Source: JAHEJE01 sp965216335
Lineage (GTDB): Bacteria; Pseudomonadota; Alphaproteobacteria; Rhizobiales; Aestuariivirgaceae
Direction: 5' to 3'
Assembly (NCBI GenBank): GCA_965216335.1
Contig: OZ244154.1
Coordinates: 868,001 to 932,000, forward strand
DNA length: 64,000 nt
This document shows positions 8,876 through 17,540 of the stretch, one piece after another. Each line of letters opens with the position of its first letter. The stretch's first letter is position 1. The translations under genes were made by a program, and so were the position numbers. The notes beneath the pieces are model-generated. The model ran no database searches. It worked only from the letters and a program-made list of their open reading frames with translations, and was not told where the DNA came from.

Positions 8876-9850
8876 ATGACCGCTGCTCATCTCAACCAGG
8901 ACGAAATCCGCCGGCATAATTTGCGCAACACTATTCACACGTGGCTGCTGGTTGTCGGCACGGGGGTGTTGATGGCGGTGATTGCCTGGATGATCTATGG
9001 CGCGGGCGGGGTTGTGTGGGCCGGGCTGCTCGGGGTGTTCGGGTTGTGGATGGCCGGGCGGGTGTCGCCAAAATTCGTGCTTAAGCTATACAAAGCGCGC
9101 CCATTGCAGGAGGGCGATGCACCCGAGCTGCACCATGTGATGCGACAACTGACGGCGCGCGCCGACCTGCCCTCCGTGCCGACCCTGCATTATGTGCCGA
9201 GCCAGATGATGAACGCATTTGCCGTCGGCAAACCGGAGGACTCGGCCATTGCGGTGACCGACGGCCTGCTGAACGGCCTCACCTTGCGCCAGTTGGCCGG
9301 GGTTCTGGCCCATGAGGTCAGCCACATCCGCTCCGGCGATCTGAAGGTGATGGCGCTGGCCGACATGCTGAACCGGATGACCAGCTTCATGGCCAGTTTC
9401 GGGCTGTTCGGGCTGATCTTTTCCATTCCCGCCAACCTCGCTGCCGGCATGAAACTGCCGTGGATGGGATTTCTCATTCTGCTCGCCGCACCGAGCATCG
9501 GCGGGCTGCTGCAGCTTGCCCTGTCGCGGGCACGTGAATATGACGCCGACCTGGATGCCGCCAGCCTGACCGGCGACCCGGACGGCCTGGCCTCCGCACT
9601 GCAGGTGCTGGAGCGCGAACAGGGCCGGCTGTGGGAGAGCGTGGTGCTGCCCGGTGGCCGCCAGCCGCAACCGTCGATCCTGCGCACCCACCCCAAGACC
9701 GAAGACCGGGTCGAACGGCTCATGGCCTTGCGCAAGGACCGGACGCGGCACATCACCATCGCCGGCGACCCGCCGCCAACCCGCGGGCCCATCGTGCCGA
9801 CCATCCGCCCGCCGCGGGTGCACTGGCACCGGATGGGGATTTGGTATTAA
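8876..9850 (+). CDS. HtpX-like M48 zinc metalloprotease
   Basis: 324 aa. Two N-terminal membrane helices (about 18-40 and 43-62), the zinc motif HEVSH (His146, Glu147, His150) and the third ligand region REYDADLDAASL, then two further hydrophobic segments around 170-215. HtpX-type proteases degrade misfolded inner-membrane proteins. The C-terminal tail is proline-rich (DPPPTRGPIVPTIRPP). Monocistronic; a REP-like palindrome follows. Confidence 0.88.
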   Translation: MTAAHLNQDEIRRHNLRNTIHTWLLVVGTGVLMAVIAWMIYGAGGVVWAGLLGVFGLWMAGRVSPKFVLKLYKARPLQEGDAPELHHVMRQLTARADLPSVPTLHYVPSQMMNAFAVGKPEDSAIAVTDGLLNGLTLRQLAGVLAHEVSHIRSGDLKVMALADMLNRMTSFMASFGLFGLIFSIPANLAAGMKLPWMGFLILLAAPSIGGLLQLALSRAREYDADLDAASLTGDPDGLASALQVLEREQGRLWESVVLPGGRQPQPSILRTHPKTEDRVERLMALRKDRTRHITIAGDPPPTRGPIVPTIRPPRVHWHRMGIWY

Positions 9851-9900
9851 GGGCCGGGCACCAGACTGGCCAAGCCACTCCACAAGACCCGTAGTCGAGT

Positions 9901-9983
9901 CATTCCGGCGAAGGCCGAAATCCAGACCTGCGGCAGTTGAACACCAAACCGCAGACCTGGACCCCGGCCTTCGCCGGGGTGAC
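9901..9983. repeat. REP-like palindromic repeat, copy 3
   Basis: Left arm CATTCCGGCGAAGGCCGAAA and right arm ending CCTTCGCCGGGGTGACG, with a second complementary pair (ACCTGCGG/CCGCAG) inside. Arms are near-identical to the repeat at 2783-2875. It lies between the M48 protease and the decarboxylase gene, both on the plus strand. Confidence 0.7.
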
Positions 9984-10086
9984 GGACTGTGGCGCGGTTT
10001 GTGATAGGTATCTTCCCCGCCAACTCAATGCACGCTACACATGGTCCGCTGACCCTGCCGACCGGCACTACAAGGACACGCGCGAC

Positions 10087-11712
10087 ATGAACATTTCCAC
10101 AGCCCTTCTCCATGCACTGAAAGACTACGGCGCCGATGAGGTTTTCGGCATTCCGGGCGACTTTGCCCTGCCCTTCTTCCGCCAGATCGAACGCTCGAAA
10201 ATCCTGCCGCTCTACACACTGAGCCACGAACCGGCGGCCGGTTTCGCGGCCGACGCCGCCGGGCGCTATCGCGGCACGCTGGGTGTGGCGGCGGTGACAT
10301 ATGGCGCAGGGGCCCTCAACATGGTCAACCCGGTGGCCACAGCCTATGCCGAGAAATCGCCGCTGGTGGTGATCTCCGGCGCGCCGGGCGAGGCCGAGGG
10401 CAAGATGGGGCTCGGCCTGCACCACCAGGTCAAGCATCTCGACAGCCAGCGCCTGGTCTACAACGAAGTGACCTGCGCGCAGGCCGTGCTCGACGATGCT
10501 GAGACCGCCCCGACCGAGATTGCCCGTGTGCTGACCGCTGCCCGCGAGCTTTCGCTGCCGGTCTATATCGAGTTCCCCCGCGACATGGTCGAGGTTGCCT
10601 GCGGCAAGGTGCCGGCCTACCGTCCGCACCCCGGCAGCCGGGAGGCCGCTGCGGCCTGTGCCGAAGAAATCCTGGAGTTGTTGAAGGAGGCAAGCGCCCC
10701 GACGCTGATGCTCGGCGTCGAGGTACGCCGTTACGGCCTGGAAGCCAAGGTGGCCGAGCTGTCGCAGAAGCTGGGCATTCCGACGGTCACCAGTTTCATG
10801 GGCCGCGGCATTCTGGCCGAAACCGGCGCACCGTTTGCCGGTACCTACCTGGGACTGGCCGGCGAGGAACGGGTGCGTCGCCGGGTCGAGCGGTCCGACG
10901 GGCTGCTGATGCTCGGCGTCATCATGTGCGATACCAATTTCGGCGTTTCCAAACGCCAGGTCGACATGCGCCACGCCGCCCAGGCTTTCGGCCGCCAGGT
11001 GAAGTTCAACCATCACCTCTATCCCGACGTTCCCCTGCCCGCGCTGGTCGATGAACTACTCAACATCGCCGAGCCGCTGGGCAGCGCCAAACCGCAGCAC
11101 TGGACGGCCCCGACCGGACTGCCCGCCGACAACGAGCAAATCAAACCGCTCGACATCGCCACCGCCGTCAACGACTTGTTTGCCCGCCATGGCAAGATGC
11201 CGATTGCCTCGGACATCGGCGACTGCCTGTTCACCGCCATGGACATGGCGCACACCGCGCTGGTCGCGCCCGGCTATTACGCGACGATGGGACCCGGCGT
11301 GCCCTTTGGCCTGGGGCTGCAGGCCGCCTCGGGCCTGCGCCCGCTGATCCTGGTCGGCGACGGCGCGTTTCAGATGACCGGCTGGGAGCTCGGCAACTGC
11401 CGGCGCCTCGGCCTCAACCCCATCGTGCTGGTGTTCAACAACGCCGCCTGGGGCATGCTCAAGACCTTCCAATCCGACACCGCCTACAACGACCTCGATG
11501 ACTGGAATTTCGCAGAACTAGCCACGACGCTCGGCGGCACGGGCCGGAGAGTGAAGGCGCGCGGCGAACTTGCCGATGCCCTGGAAGCGGCCTGGCAGGA
11601 CGAGGAAACCTTCCAGCTCATCGACATCATCATCCCGCGAGAAGAGATCTCTCCGACGCTGGAACGCTTCGTCGCCGCAATCCGCCAGAAGAGCGCGCTC
11701 GCGACGGAATGA
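10087..11712 (+). CDS. Indolepyruvate/phenylpyruvate decarboxylase-like ThDP enzyme
   Basis: 541 aa with the three-domain thiamine-diphosphate decarboxylase plan. The N-terminal Pyr domain has the activating glutamate in SHEPAAGFAADAAGRY (near residue 50). The C-terminal PP domain has the ThDP/Mg motif GDGAFQMT...NN (about 425-455). It most resembles the Azospirillum-type phenylpyruvate/indolepyruvate decarboxylase, which acts on 2-oxo acids from aromatic amino acids. The substrate cannot be fixed from sequence; benzoylformate or branched oxo acids are possible. No pathway partners adjoin it. Confidence 0.8.
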   Translation: MNISTALLHALKDYGADEVFGIPGDFALPFFRQIERSKILPLYTLSHEPAAGFAADAAGRYRGTLGVAAVTYGAGALNMVNPVATAYAEKSPLVVISGAPGEAEGKMGLGLHHQVKHLDSQRLVYNEVTCAQAVLDDAETAPTEIARVLTAARELSLPVYIEFPRDMVEVACGKVPAYRPHPGSREAAAACAEEILELLKEASAPTLMLGVEVRRYGLEAKVAELSQKLGIPTVTSFMGRGILAETGAPFAGTYLGLAGEERVRRRVERSDGLLMLGVIMCDTNFGVSKRQVDMRHAAQAFGRQVKFNHHLYPDVPLPALVDELLNIAEPLGSAKPQHWTAPTGLPADNEQIKPLDIATAVNDLFARHGKMPIASDIGDCLFTAMDMAHTALVAPGYYATMGPGVPFGLGLQAASGLRPLILVGDGAFQMTGWELGNCRRLGLNPIVLVFNNAAWGMLKTFQSDTAYNDLDDWNFAELATTLGGTGRRVKARGELADALEAAWQDEETFQLIDIIIPREEISPTLERFVAAIRQKSALATE

Positions 11713-11791
11713 TGTATTGCGTTTTGCACCGTGACCAGGATGCGGCTAGACTTCGCCACCAGACGCCGGGGGTGGCGAAAGGTTGAGACCG

Positions 11792-12118
11792 ATGTTGAAA
11801 GCCGCTTTCCCCTTCATGGCAGCGCTGGTTCTGGCCGCACTGCCCGCGCAGGCAGACTCGATCGAACGCCAGTTCGACGACTTCTTCGCCAGACAGTCCG
11901 AGTTCGAGGCCCGCGACCGGCAGGCGCGCGAGGATGGCGTGGTGCTGCAGCGGCTGTACGATCCAAGGGGCGAAAGCGCCGGGACACTGTCGCTCGGCGG
12001 CGGACCGGACCCGGAGCCGCAATTCGGCTTTTCCCGCAAATACAACTTCACCGGCCGCAATTTCAGCGAGCAGCCCGACCCGCCGCGCGGAATCCTTAAT
12101 CTGCGCCTCAAGTTTTGA
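11792..12118 (+). CDS. Small exported protein of unknown function
   Basis: 108 aa. A clear Sec signal peptide (LKAAFPFMAALVLAALPAQA, cleavage after residue 21 or so) precedes a charged mature protein rich in Arg, Asp and Glu with the segment GGGPDPEPQFGFSRKYNFTG. No family recognised. Start ATG at 11792 chosen as the codon immediately before the signal peptide. The next gene begins 31 bases downstream on the same strand. Confidence 0.65.
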   Translation: MLKAAFPFMAALVLAALPAQADSIERQFDDFFARQSEFEARDRQAREDGVVLQRLYDPRGESAGTLSLGGGPDPEPQFGFSRKYNFTGRNFSEQPDPPRGILNLRLKF

Positions 12119-12149
12119 AGTCAAGCACGCACGAAGGGGGCGAGACGGC

Positions 12150-12599
12150 ATGCAGAGCGCGGACGCAACATACAGCCATCGCCAGACGGGGCAGTTCATC
12201 AAGCACATTGTTGCCATTGCGACAGGCGTGGTCGCCGTGGCGATCTATATGGCAGCGCCGCAACATACCTGGCTGGCGCTGCTGGCCATCGTCATCGCCA
12301 TGGGCGTAACGTTCGTGTTCGGCAGCATGACGATCCAGGTCGCCGACGGGTCGCTCTCCTGGTGGTTCGGCCCCGGTGTGTGGAGGAAATCCGTCCCGCT
12401 ACGCGACATCGCTGCGGCCGAACAGGTCCGCAACAAATGGTGGTGGGGCTGGGGCATCCGCTATTACGGCAAAGGCTGGCTGTACAATGTATCCGGACTG
12501 GATGCGGTGGAGGTGACGCTCAAGGACGGCAAGATGCTTCGCCTCGGCACCGATGACCCGGCCGGACTGGCAGCCTTCTTGCGCCAAGCCATCGCCTAG
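12150..12599 (+). CDS. Membrane protein with PH-like domain
   Basis: 149 aa. Two membrane helices (about 20-37 and 40-58) are followed by a beta-rich segment resembling the bacterial PH domain of small membrane proteins: tryptophan-rich WWFGPGVWRKSVPLRDI and NKWWWGWGIRYYGKGWLYNVSG, then a C-terminal helix DDPAGLAAFLRQAI. Function unknown. Start ATG at 12150 has GGGGG upstream. Convergent with the MlaC-like gene. Confidence 0.7.
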   Translation: MQSADATYSHRQTGQFIKHIVAIATGVVAVAIYMAAPQHTWLALLAIVIAMGVTFVFGSMTIQVADGSLSWWFGPGVWRKSVPLRDIAAAEQVRNKWWWGWGIRYYGKGWLYNVSGLDAVEVTLKDGKMLRLGTDDPAGLAAFLRQAIA

Positions 12600-12607
12600 C
12601 CCGCGTA

Positions 12608-13195
12608 TCACTTGCTCTTGATATGGGTAAACAACGCCTCGATGCCGTTTGGGCTCTTACTCAACACACGGTCGTAGTTCTTTCTCAACATCTGACCTAG
12701 CCAGACCCCTTGGACGTTGACGTCGGTCACTTTACGGCCAGCCATACGCCAAAGCACTGGCTGCGGCGGCCGGCCTCCGAGAAACGTCAATTCTGTCTTC
12801 ACGGTTTGCCCACGACAGTCGAGAAACCTTATCGTGTCGGCGCGAAACTTCAAACGATAGTCATTGAAAGCACGGGATATGTACGAGGTGGTTGCCGCGA
12901 CGAATTCGGCCTTGCGGCTCTCCGGCAACAACTTGCGGTGCTTACCGAGCGCAAATACGGCAATGGTGTTCATGTTCGCGTAGGTCTGCAGGGCGCGGGA
13001 AAACTCTGGCGCCGAACCCGCCTGGGCCGCCTTGATAAGGGCTTTGCCGGCACTTTCGGCAACCTTGCTTTCCGGACAGGTCGCGGCGTTGGCAAAGCCA
13101 GACATAAGAGTAAGTCCGGCCGCAAGAATGAGCCCCATCGCCAACTTGACACCAGTTCGCACCGCATAGGCGGCAAAAAGCGTGACGTTACTCAT
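12608..13195 (-). CDS. MlaC/Ttg2-like periplasmic lipid-binding protein
   Basis: 195 aa. An N-terminal signal sequence (residues about 15-38, ending SGFANA) is followed by the MlaC-family plan: KALIKAAQ, LLPESRKAEFVAATTSYISRAF, and the C-terminal VTDVNVQGVWLGQMLRKNYDRVL. MlaC proteins shuttle phospholipids between the outer and inner membranes; related HpnM proteins act on hopanoids. No mla or hpn neighbours, so the cargo is open. Orphan gene. Confidence 0.8.
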   Translation of the reverse strand: MSNVTLFAAYAVRTGVKLAMGLILAAGLTLMSGFANAATCPESKVAESAGKALIKAAQAGSAPEFSRALQTYANMNTIAVFALGKHRKLLPESRKAEFVAATTSYISRAFNDYRLKFRADTIRFLDCRGQTVKTELTFLGGRPPQPVLWRMAGRKVTDVNVQGVWLGQMLRKNYDRVLSKSPNGIEALFTHIKSK

Positions 13196-13481
13196 GGGCT
13201 CCGTTCCTGTGTGACCCTCAAGCCAGCCGAATGCACCAGCAGCCTACCGTGGTGCGGCGCCAATCCAAAGCCCGAAATGAGTACAACACCCCGGAACACA
13301 GGACCATCGCAACACGTGCGGGCATGCTTGCCGCGATATGCGCACTAGCCGACCGCACTGCAAGGGGCGACCGGCCGGGCCATCGAAAATATTCTGCACT
13401 CCAACATACCCCCGTATCACAAAACTCAGGCCATGTGGCTTGGATATAGATAACCGGAACGTTTGCGGTTAAAACCACCCC

Positions 13482-14660
13482 ATGTTTATCACCTTCTTCA
13501 ACGAGCTGAAACAGATCGGCCTGCCGGTGACGCTTAAGGAGTATTTGACGCTGATGGAGGCGCTGGATGCCGGGGTGGCCGGGTTTCAGGTGACGGATTT
13601 CTACTATCTGTCGCGCTCAGCGCTGGTGAAAGACGAGCGCAACCTGGATAAATTCGATCGTGTTTTCAGTCATGTATTCAAGGGTCTTGATTCGGTTTCT
13701 CAGGAAGAATTGCTGGCCAACATCCCCGAGGAATGGCTGCGCAAGCTGAACGAGAAGTTCCTCACCGAAGAGGAAAAGGCCCAGATCGAGGCGCTCGGCG
13801 GCTGGGACAAGATCATGGAGGAATTGAAGAAGCGCTTGGAGGAGCAGAAGGGCCGCCACCAGGGCGGCAACAAGTGGATCGGCACCGGCGGCACCTCGCC
13901 GTTCGGCGCCTATGGCTACAACCCGGCCGGCATCCGCATCGGCCAGGACGGCAACCGGCACAACCGGGCCATCAAGGTGTGGGATAAGCGCGAGTTCAAG
14001 GATCTGGACGACAGCGTCGAGCTCGGCACCCGCAACATCAAGGTGGCGCTCAGGCGACTGCGCAAATTCGCCCGCGAGGGCGCGCTGGAAGAACTCGACC
14101 TCGACGACACCATCCGTTCGACCGCCAGCAAGGGCTATCTCGACCTGAAGCTGGTGCCGGAAAAGCGCAACACCATCAAGGTGCTGCTGTTCTTCGATGT
14201 CGGCGGGTCGATGGACCCGTTCATCCGCTCCTGCGAGGAATTGTTCTCCGCCGCCCGGGCCGAGTTCAAGCACATGGAGTATTTCTATTTCCACAACTGC
14301 ATTTACGAGGGCGTGTGGAAGCAGAATTCGCGGCGGCGCACCGAAAAGATCGACACCTGGGACGTGCTGCACACCTACCCGGCCGACTACAAGGTGATCT
14401 TCGTTGGCGATGCCTCGATGAGCCCGTATGAACTGACCCACCCCGGCGGCTCGGTCGAGCACATGAACCCGGAACCGGGCGCGCTGTGGCTGCAGCGGGT
14501 AACGGAGGTCTATTCAAGCGCGGTGTGGCTCAACCCCAGCCCGCAAAAATACTGGCACTACACCCCGACCATCGACTACATCCGGCAGATGTTCGAGGGA
14601 CGCATGTATCCCCTGACGCTGGAGGGGATCGACGAGGCGATCAAGGAGCTGGGGCGGTAG
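13482..14660 (+). CDS. CoxE-like VWA domain protein
   Basis: 392 aa. The N-terminal half matches the family paired with MoxR-type ATPases (FFNELKQIGLPVTLKEYL; WIGTGGTSPFGAYGYNPAG). The C-terminal half is a VWA domain whose MIDAS-like motif appears as FFDVGGSMDP (DVGGS, instead of DxSxS). VWA/MoxR pairs remodel metal cofactors or act as chaperones. No MoxR ATPase gene lies next to it in this window, so its partner is elsewhere. Cytoplasmic. Confidence 0.85.
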   Translation: MFITFFNELKQIGLPVTLKEYLTLMEALDAGVAGFQVTDFYYLSRSALVKDERNLDKFDRVFSHVFKGLDSVSQEELLANIPEEWLRKLNEKFLTEEEKAQIEALGGWDKIMEELKKRLEEQKGRHQGGNKWIGTGGTSPFGAYGYNPAGIRIGQDGNRHNRAIKVWDKREFKDLDDSVELGTRNIKVALRRLRKFAREGALEELDLDDTIRSTASKGYLDLKLVPEKRNTIKVLLFFDVGGSMDPFIRSCEELFSAARAEFKHMEYFYFHNCIYEGVWKQNSRRRTEKIDTWDVLHTYPADYKVIFVGDASMSPYELTHPGGSVEHMNPEPGALWLQRVTEVYSSAVWLNPSPQKYWHYTPTIDYIRQMFEGRMYPLTLEGIDEAIKELGR

Positions 14661-14770
14661 TATATCCGCGTTTTGTGAAGTGTCGAATTTCTCGCAACCA
14701 CTATTGACTTTACCCTTGTATTGGCAATGCTGTTTGTGACAAGGCCCAACAGGTTGGGTGGAGTTTTTTC

Positions 14771-15117
14771 ATGCAGAAGCGTTTCTCTTTACCGGCCACG
14801 ATATTGGTTGTGTTTGCCTTCAGTAGTGCGATCCTCGCTACTGCGGGGGAACGTATGAGATTGCAGAAATCCCAGGTGGAAAAGCTGTTCATCGGAAAAC
14901 CATGGCGGGACCATCTGGAGAATTTTTGTTTAAGCGTAATGGTACATACGTGTTCCGAAAAAATGGCAGAACAGGCGGACCTTGGAACTATCAATTGAAA
15001 TCAAACGGGGAAATCAGGGGCGCAACCACCAGTTACGTTTTCTATCGAAATCGTGAAGGGGACTACGAGTATTTCCATTCCCGATCCGGCCGGTACTATC
15101 CTGCTTTTCTCTATTGA
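14771..15117 (+). pseudogene. Frameshifted small exported protein
   Basis: A good ribosome binding site (GTGGAG) and signal peptide (QKRFSLPATILVVFAFSSA) start a reading frame at 14771. The homologous-looking continuation (KRNGTYVFRKNGRTGGPW, SGRYYPAFLY) lies in another frame that ends at 15117. The switch falls near 14895-14905, at GGAAAACCATGG. The fused product would be about 115 aa, a small periplasmic protein of a type with a repeated Gly-Tyr-Arg beta pattern. No slippery heptamer in the correct phase is visible, so a one-base deletion (or a sequence error) is likelier than programmed frameshifting. Confidence 0.55.
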
Positions 15118-15157
15118 TTTCCGCTTACTTCATCACGAGGGAACAAACCCGCTTTCT

Positions 15158-15613
15158 TTAGCGGCGCCCAACAGTTTCGTCGCTACCCTCAAACCGCACC
15201 ATCGGCAGTCCAATGTCCTGCCAGCCGAAACCATGCTCATTGCCCAAGATGCCCTGTTGGACGTTGCGTACGTCTGTGTATCCCGCTCTCATTAGTTTGA
15301 CCTGAACATCATGCGAGCGCCCAGCGATGGCGCAGATGAGGATGATGGGGCGGGATTTGCTTTCTGCCGCCCGCCGGAATTTCCGCATGAATTTGGGATC
15401 GTGCCAGGAAATCGGCACTGCGCCTTGAGGAATTCCCGAGACTTTCCACTCATTCGGTGTCCGCACATCGACAAGCAGGGCGTCTCCGCTCGAAACCATC
15501 TGGTGAGCGTGCTGCACAGAGACGACTGGAAGCTCCTGTGCAAGTAAAGGGGTGCAAAATAAGGAAATCACCAAGGGCGCAGCAATTTGAGATCGTGGTT
15601 TCAGTCGATTCAT
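15158..15613 (-). CDS. Periplasmic rhodanese-like sulfurtransferase
   Basis: 151 aa. Signal peptide (about 1-25, ending PLLA), then a single rhodanese domain: LLVDVRTPNEWKVSGIPQGAVPISW and active-site loop CAIAGRS with Cys94 as the sulfur acceptor. A sulfurtransferase exported to the periplasm. A persulfide-dioxygenase-like gene on the same strand lies about 950 bases away, separated by the oxygenase, which may hint at sulfane-sulfur handling; they are not contiguous. Confidence 0.85.
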   Translation of the reverse strand: MNRLKPRSQIAAPLVISLFCTPLLAQELPVVSVQHAHQMVSSGDALLVDVRTPNEWKVSGIPQGAVPISWHDPKFMRKFRRAAESKSRPIILICAIAGRSHDVQVKLMRAGYTDVRNVQQGILGNEHGFGWQDIGLPMVRFEGSDETVGRR

Positions 15614-15693
15614 GATTGGACTGTAGCAGACATCAATGCGGCTTCAACACGGGAAATAAAGACGGGCCGGCCTCGCCTCAAGTATTCGCCATG

Positions 15694-16539
15694 TCAATCC
15701 ACCAGCGCATCCGCCCTCAGCCCTGCCCTCTCTAGATGGACCGGCAACACCCTGCCATACAGTTGGCGGGTGCGTTCGGGGCTGCCGACCATGCCGGGCT
15801 CCTCGACATAGGAGAAGATGGCGACATAGCGGTTGCGGGCGCCCCTGACCGGGGTGACGCGGTGCAGGGAATAGCGGCCCTTGAAGATTTGCAGGTCGCC
15901 GGGGCCGAGATGCAGTGTCTTGACCGCCGGGCTGGCGCCATCGAGAACAGCCTCGACGCCGGCGTAGTTCTCGTCCGTGGATGAGCGCAGGTTGGGGCAG
16001 TATTCGAACTCGCCGCCGCCCTCGCCGTTCTGGATCGCCAGGGTCACGGTGAAGTTGTTGGTGTCGAAATGCCAGGGAAAGCCGCCGCCCTCCTCCACCA
16101 CGTTGATGATGACGTCTGCCAAGGGGTCATCGTAGCGGTAGAACTTCGCCTCGCCCAAGGCCGCCTGGATGAACGGGGCGAAATGCGGCCACTCGTAAAT
16201 CGCCCGCAGAATGCTGTCGGGGCCGAAATTGTCGGCCGGCACGAAGGCGTTCGAGCGGTCGTAGAACCGGCGCAACGGATGGCTTTCCGGCAGATCGGGC
16301 TTGTCCTGGGTGAAATAGGCGTTGGTGCGATTGAACGAACGGTGGCCGTTAGGGGCAACGCGATCGGCCTCGGTGATCAGCTCTTCGATGCGCCCGGCGC
16401 GGATGAAACCCTGCAGGACGGAACAGCCATCACCGGCGAGCTTCACCCGTGTCTGCTCGACAAGATCGTCATAGGCAGCCGTTCCGGCCTGATCGATGGG
16501 ATAACGTGAAAGGTCGATGAAGTCGGCGGCGTCGATCAT
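15694..16539 (-). CDS. Fe(II)/2-oxoglutarate dioxygenase-like protein
   Basis: 281 aa. The iron facial triad is visible: His157 and Asp159 (WHFDT) and His226 (SLHRVTPV), with Arg237 (RYVAIFSY) as the likely 2-oxoglutarate anchor. It resembles the ArpA-like/HalD-like group of proteobacterial dioxygenases of unknown substrate. Twenty bases downstream of the MBL hydrolase gene on the same strand, probably one operon. Cytoplasmic. Confidence 0.8.
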   Translation of the reverse strand: MIDAADFIDLSRYPIDQAGTAAYDDLVEQTRVKLAGDGCSVLQGFIRAGRIEELITEADRVAPNGHRSFNRTNAYFTQDKPDLPESHPLRRFYDRSNAFVPADNFGPDSILRAIYEWPHFAPFIQAALGEAKFYRYDDPLADVIINVVEEGGGFPWHFDTNNFTVTLAIQNGEGGGEFEYCPNLRSSTDENYAGVEAVLDGASPAVKTLHLGPGDLQIFKGRYSLHRVTPVRGARNRYVAIFSYVEEPGMVGSPERTRQLYGRVLPVHLERAGLRADALVD

Positions 16540-16559
16540 GGCCCTGCTCCCTCAAAAGG

Positions 16560-17429
16560 CTACAACTTGTTGACTGGTACCTTCAGATAGACGTTGCCGT
16601 CGTCATCCGCCGGCGGCATTTCGCCGGCCCGCATGTTGACCTGGATGGACGGGATGATCAGCTTGGGCATGCCGAGTTGCGCATCACGCGCCTGTCGCAT
16701 GGCGACGAACTCATCCTCGCTGATACCGTCGCGGGCATGGACGTTGCCGGCCCGCTCCTCGGCAACGGTGGTTTCCCAGGCGAACTCATCGCGCCCCGGC
16801 GCCTTGTAGTCGTGGCACATGAACAGCCGCGTTTCCGGCGGCAGCGACAGCACCTTGCGGATCGAGCGGTAGAGCTGGCGCGCATCGCCACCCGGGAAGT
16901 CGGCCCGTGCGGTGCCGAAATCCGGCATGAACAGGGTGTCGCCGACGAAAGCGGCATCGCCGATCACGTAGGTCATGCAGGCCGGGGTGTGGCCCGGCGT
17001 GTGCAGAACGGTGACCTTGAGCGAGCCGATGTCGAATTCATCGCCGTCAACGAACAGCTTGTCGAACTGCGAACCGTCGCGCTCGAACTCTGTACCCTCG
17101 TTGAACACCTTGCCGAAGGTGTCCTGAATGACCGTGATGTTCTCGCCGATACCGATCCTGCCGCCGATCTGGTCCTGAATGTAAGGTGCCGCCGAAAGGT
17201 GATCCGCATGAACATGCGTTTCGAGGATCCACTCGCAGGCAAGCCCATTATCCCTGACATATGCAATCAGTTCGTCTGCCGACGTGGTGTGCGTACGCCC
17301 GGCCGCGGCGTCGAAATCGAGAACCGAATCGATGATCGCACAGGCCTTCGTTGCCGGATCGGAAACGACATAGCTGACGGTGTTGGTTGCTTCGTCGAAG
17401 AACCCCTGGACATCCGGTTTATCGGTCAT
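16560..17429 (-). CDS. MBL-fold hydrolase, persulfide dioxygenase (ETHE1/Blh) type
   Basis: 289 aa. Metallo-beta-lactamase motif THVHADHL (His72, His74, Asp76, His77), later HTPGHTPACM, VGDTLFMPDFGTARADFPGG and MCHDYK. The DFGTARADFPGG loop is characteristic of persulfide dioxygenases and of the BigR-regulated Blh proteins. These oxidise glutathione persulfide to sulfite, with a single iron. The first gene of a probable operon with the dioxygenase. A perfect palindrome in its upstream region (17470-17484) may be its operator. Glyoxalase II activity is a less likely alternative. Confidence 0.82.
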   Translation of the reverse strand: MTDKPDVQGFFDEATNTVSYVVSDPATKACAIIDSVLDFDAAAGRTHTTSADELIAYVRDNGLACEWILETHVHADHLSAAPYIQDQIGGRIGIGENITVIQDTFGKVFNEGTEFERDGSQFDKLFVDGDEFDIGSLKVTVLHTPGHTPACMTYVIGDAAFVGDTLFMPDFGTARADFPGGDARQLYRSIRKVLSLPPETRLFMCHDYKAPGRDEFAWETTVAEERAGNVHARDGISEDEFVAMRQARDAQLGMPKLIIPSIQVNMRAGEMPPADDDGNVYLKVPVNKL

Positions 17430-17469
17430 GGTGGCACCCTTGCTGTGTATTCACTGGATATTTGATAAT

Positions 17470-17484
17470 GTGTGTGACACACAC
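17470..17484. promoter_or_regulatory. Perfect 15-bp palindrome GTGTGTGACACACAC
   Basis: GTGTGTG-A-CACACAC is centred at 17477, 48 bases upstream of the MBL hydrolase start and 64 bases before the divergent ELM1-like gene. Adjacent AT-rich sequence (GATATTTGATAATG) could hold a promoter. The position suggests an operator for a repressor such as an ArsR-type sulfane-sulfur sensor, but no regulator gene is nearby. Confidence 0.4.
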
Positions 17485-17540
17485 CCGAGAGACAACACAG
17501 ATGCGATCTTAGGACGCAACGCTTGCGTCATCCAGAACGA

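Noticed and set aside
14890..14905. Programmed minus-one frameshifting at GGAAAACC
   Set aside because: In the phase of the reading frame the bases do not form an X-XXY-YYZ slippery heptamer, and no downstream pseudoknot was seen.
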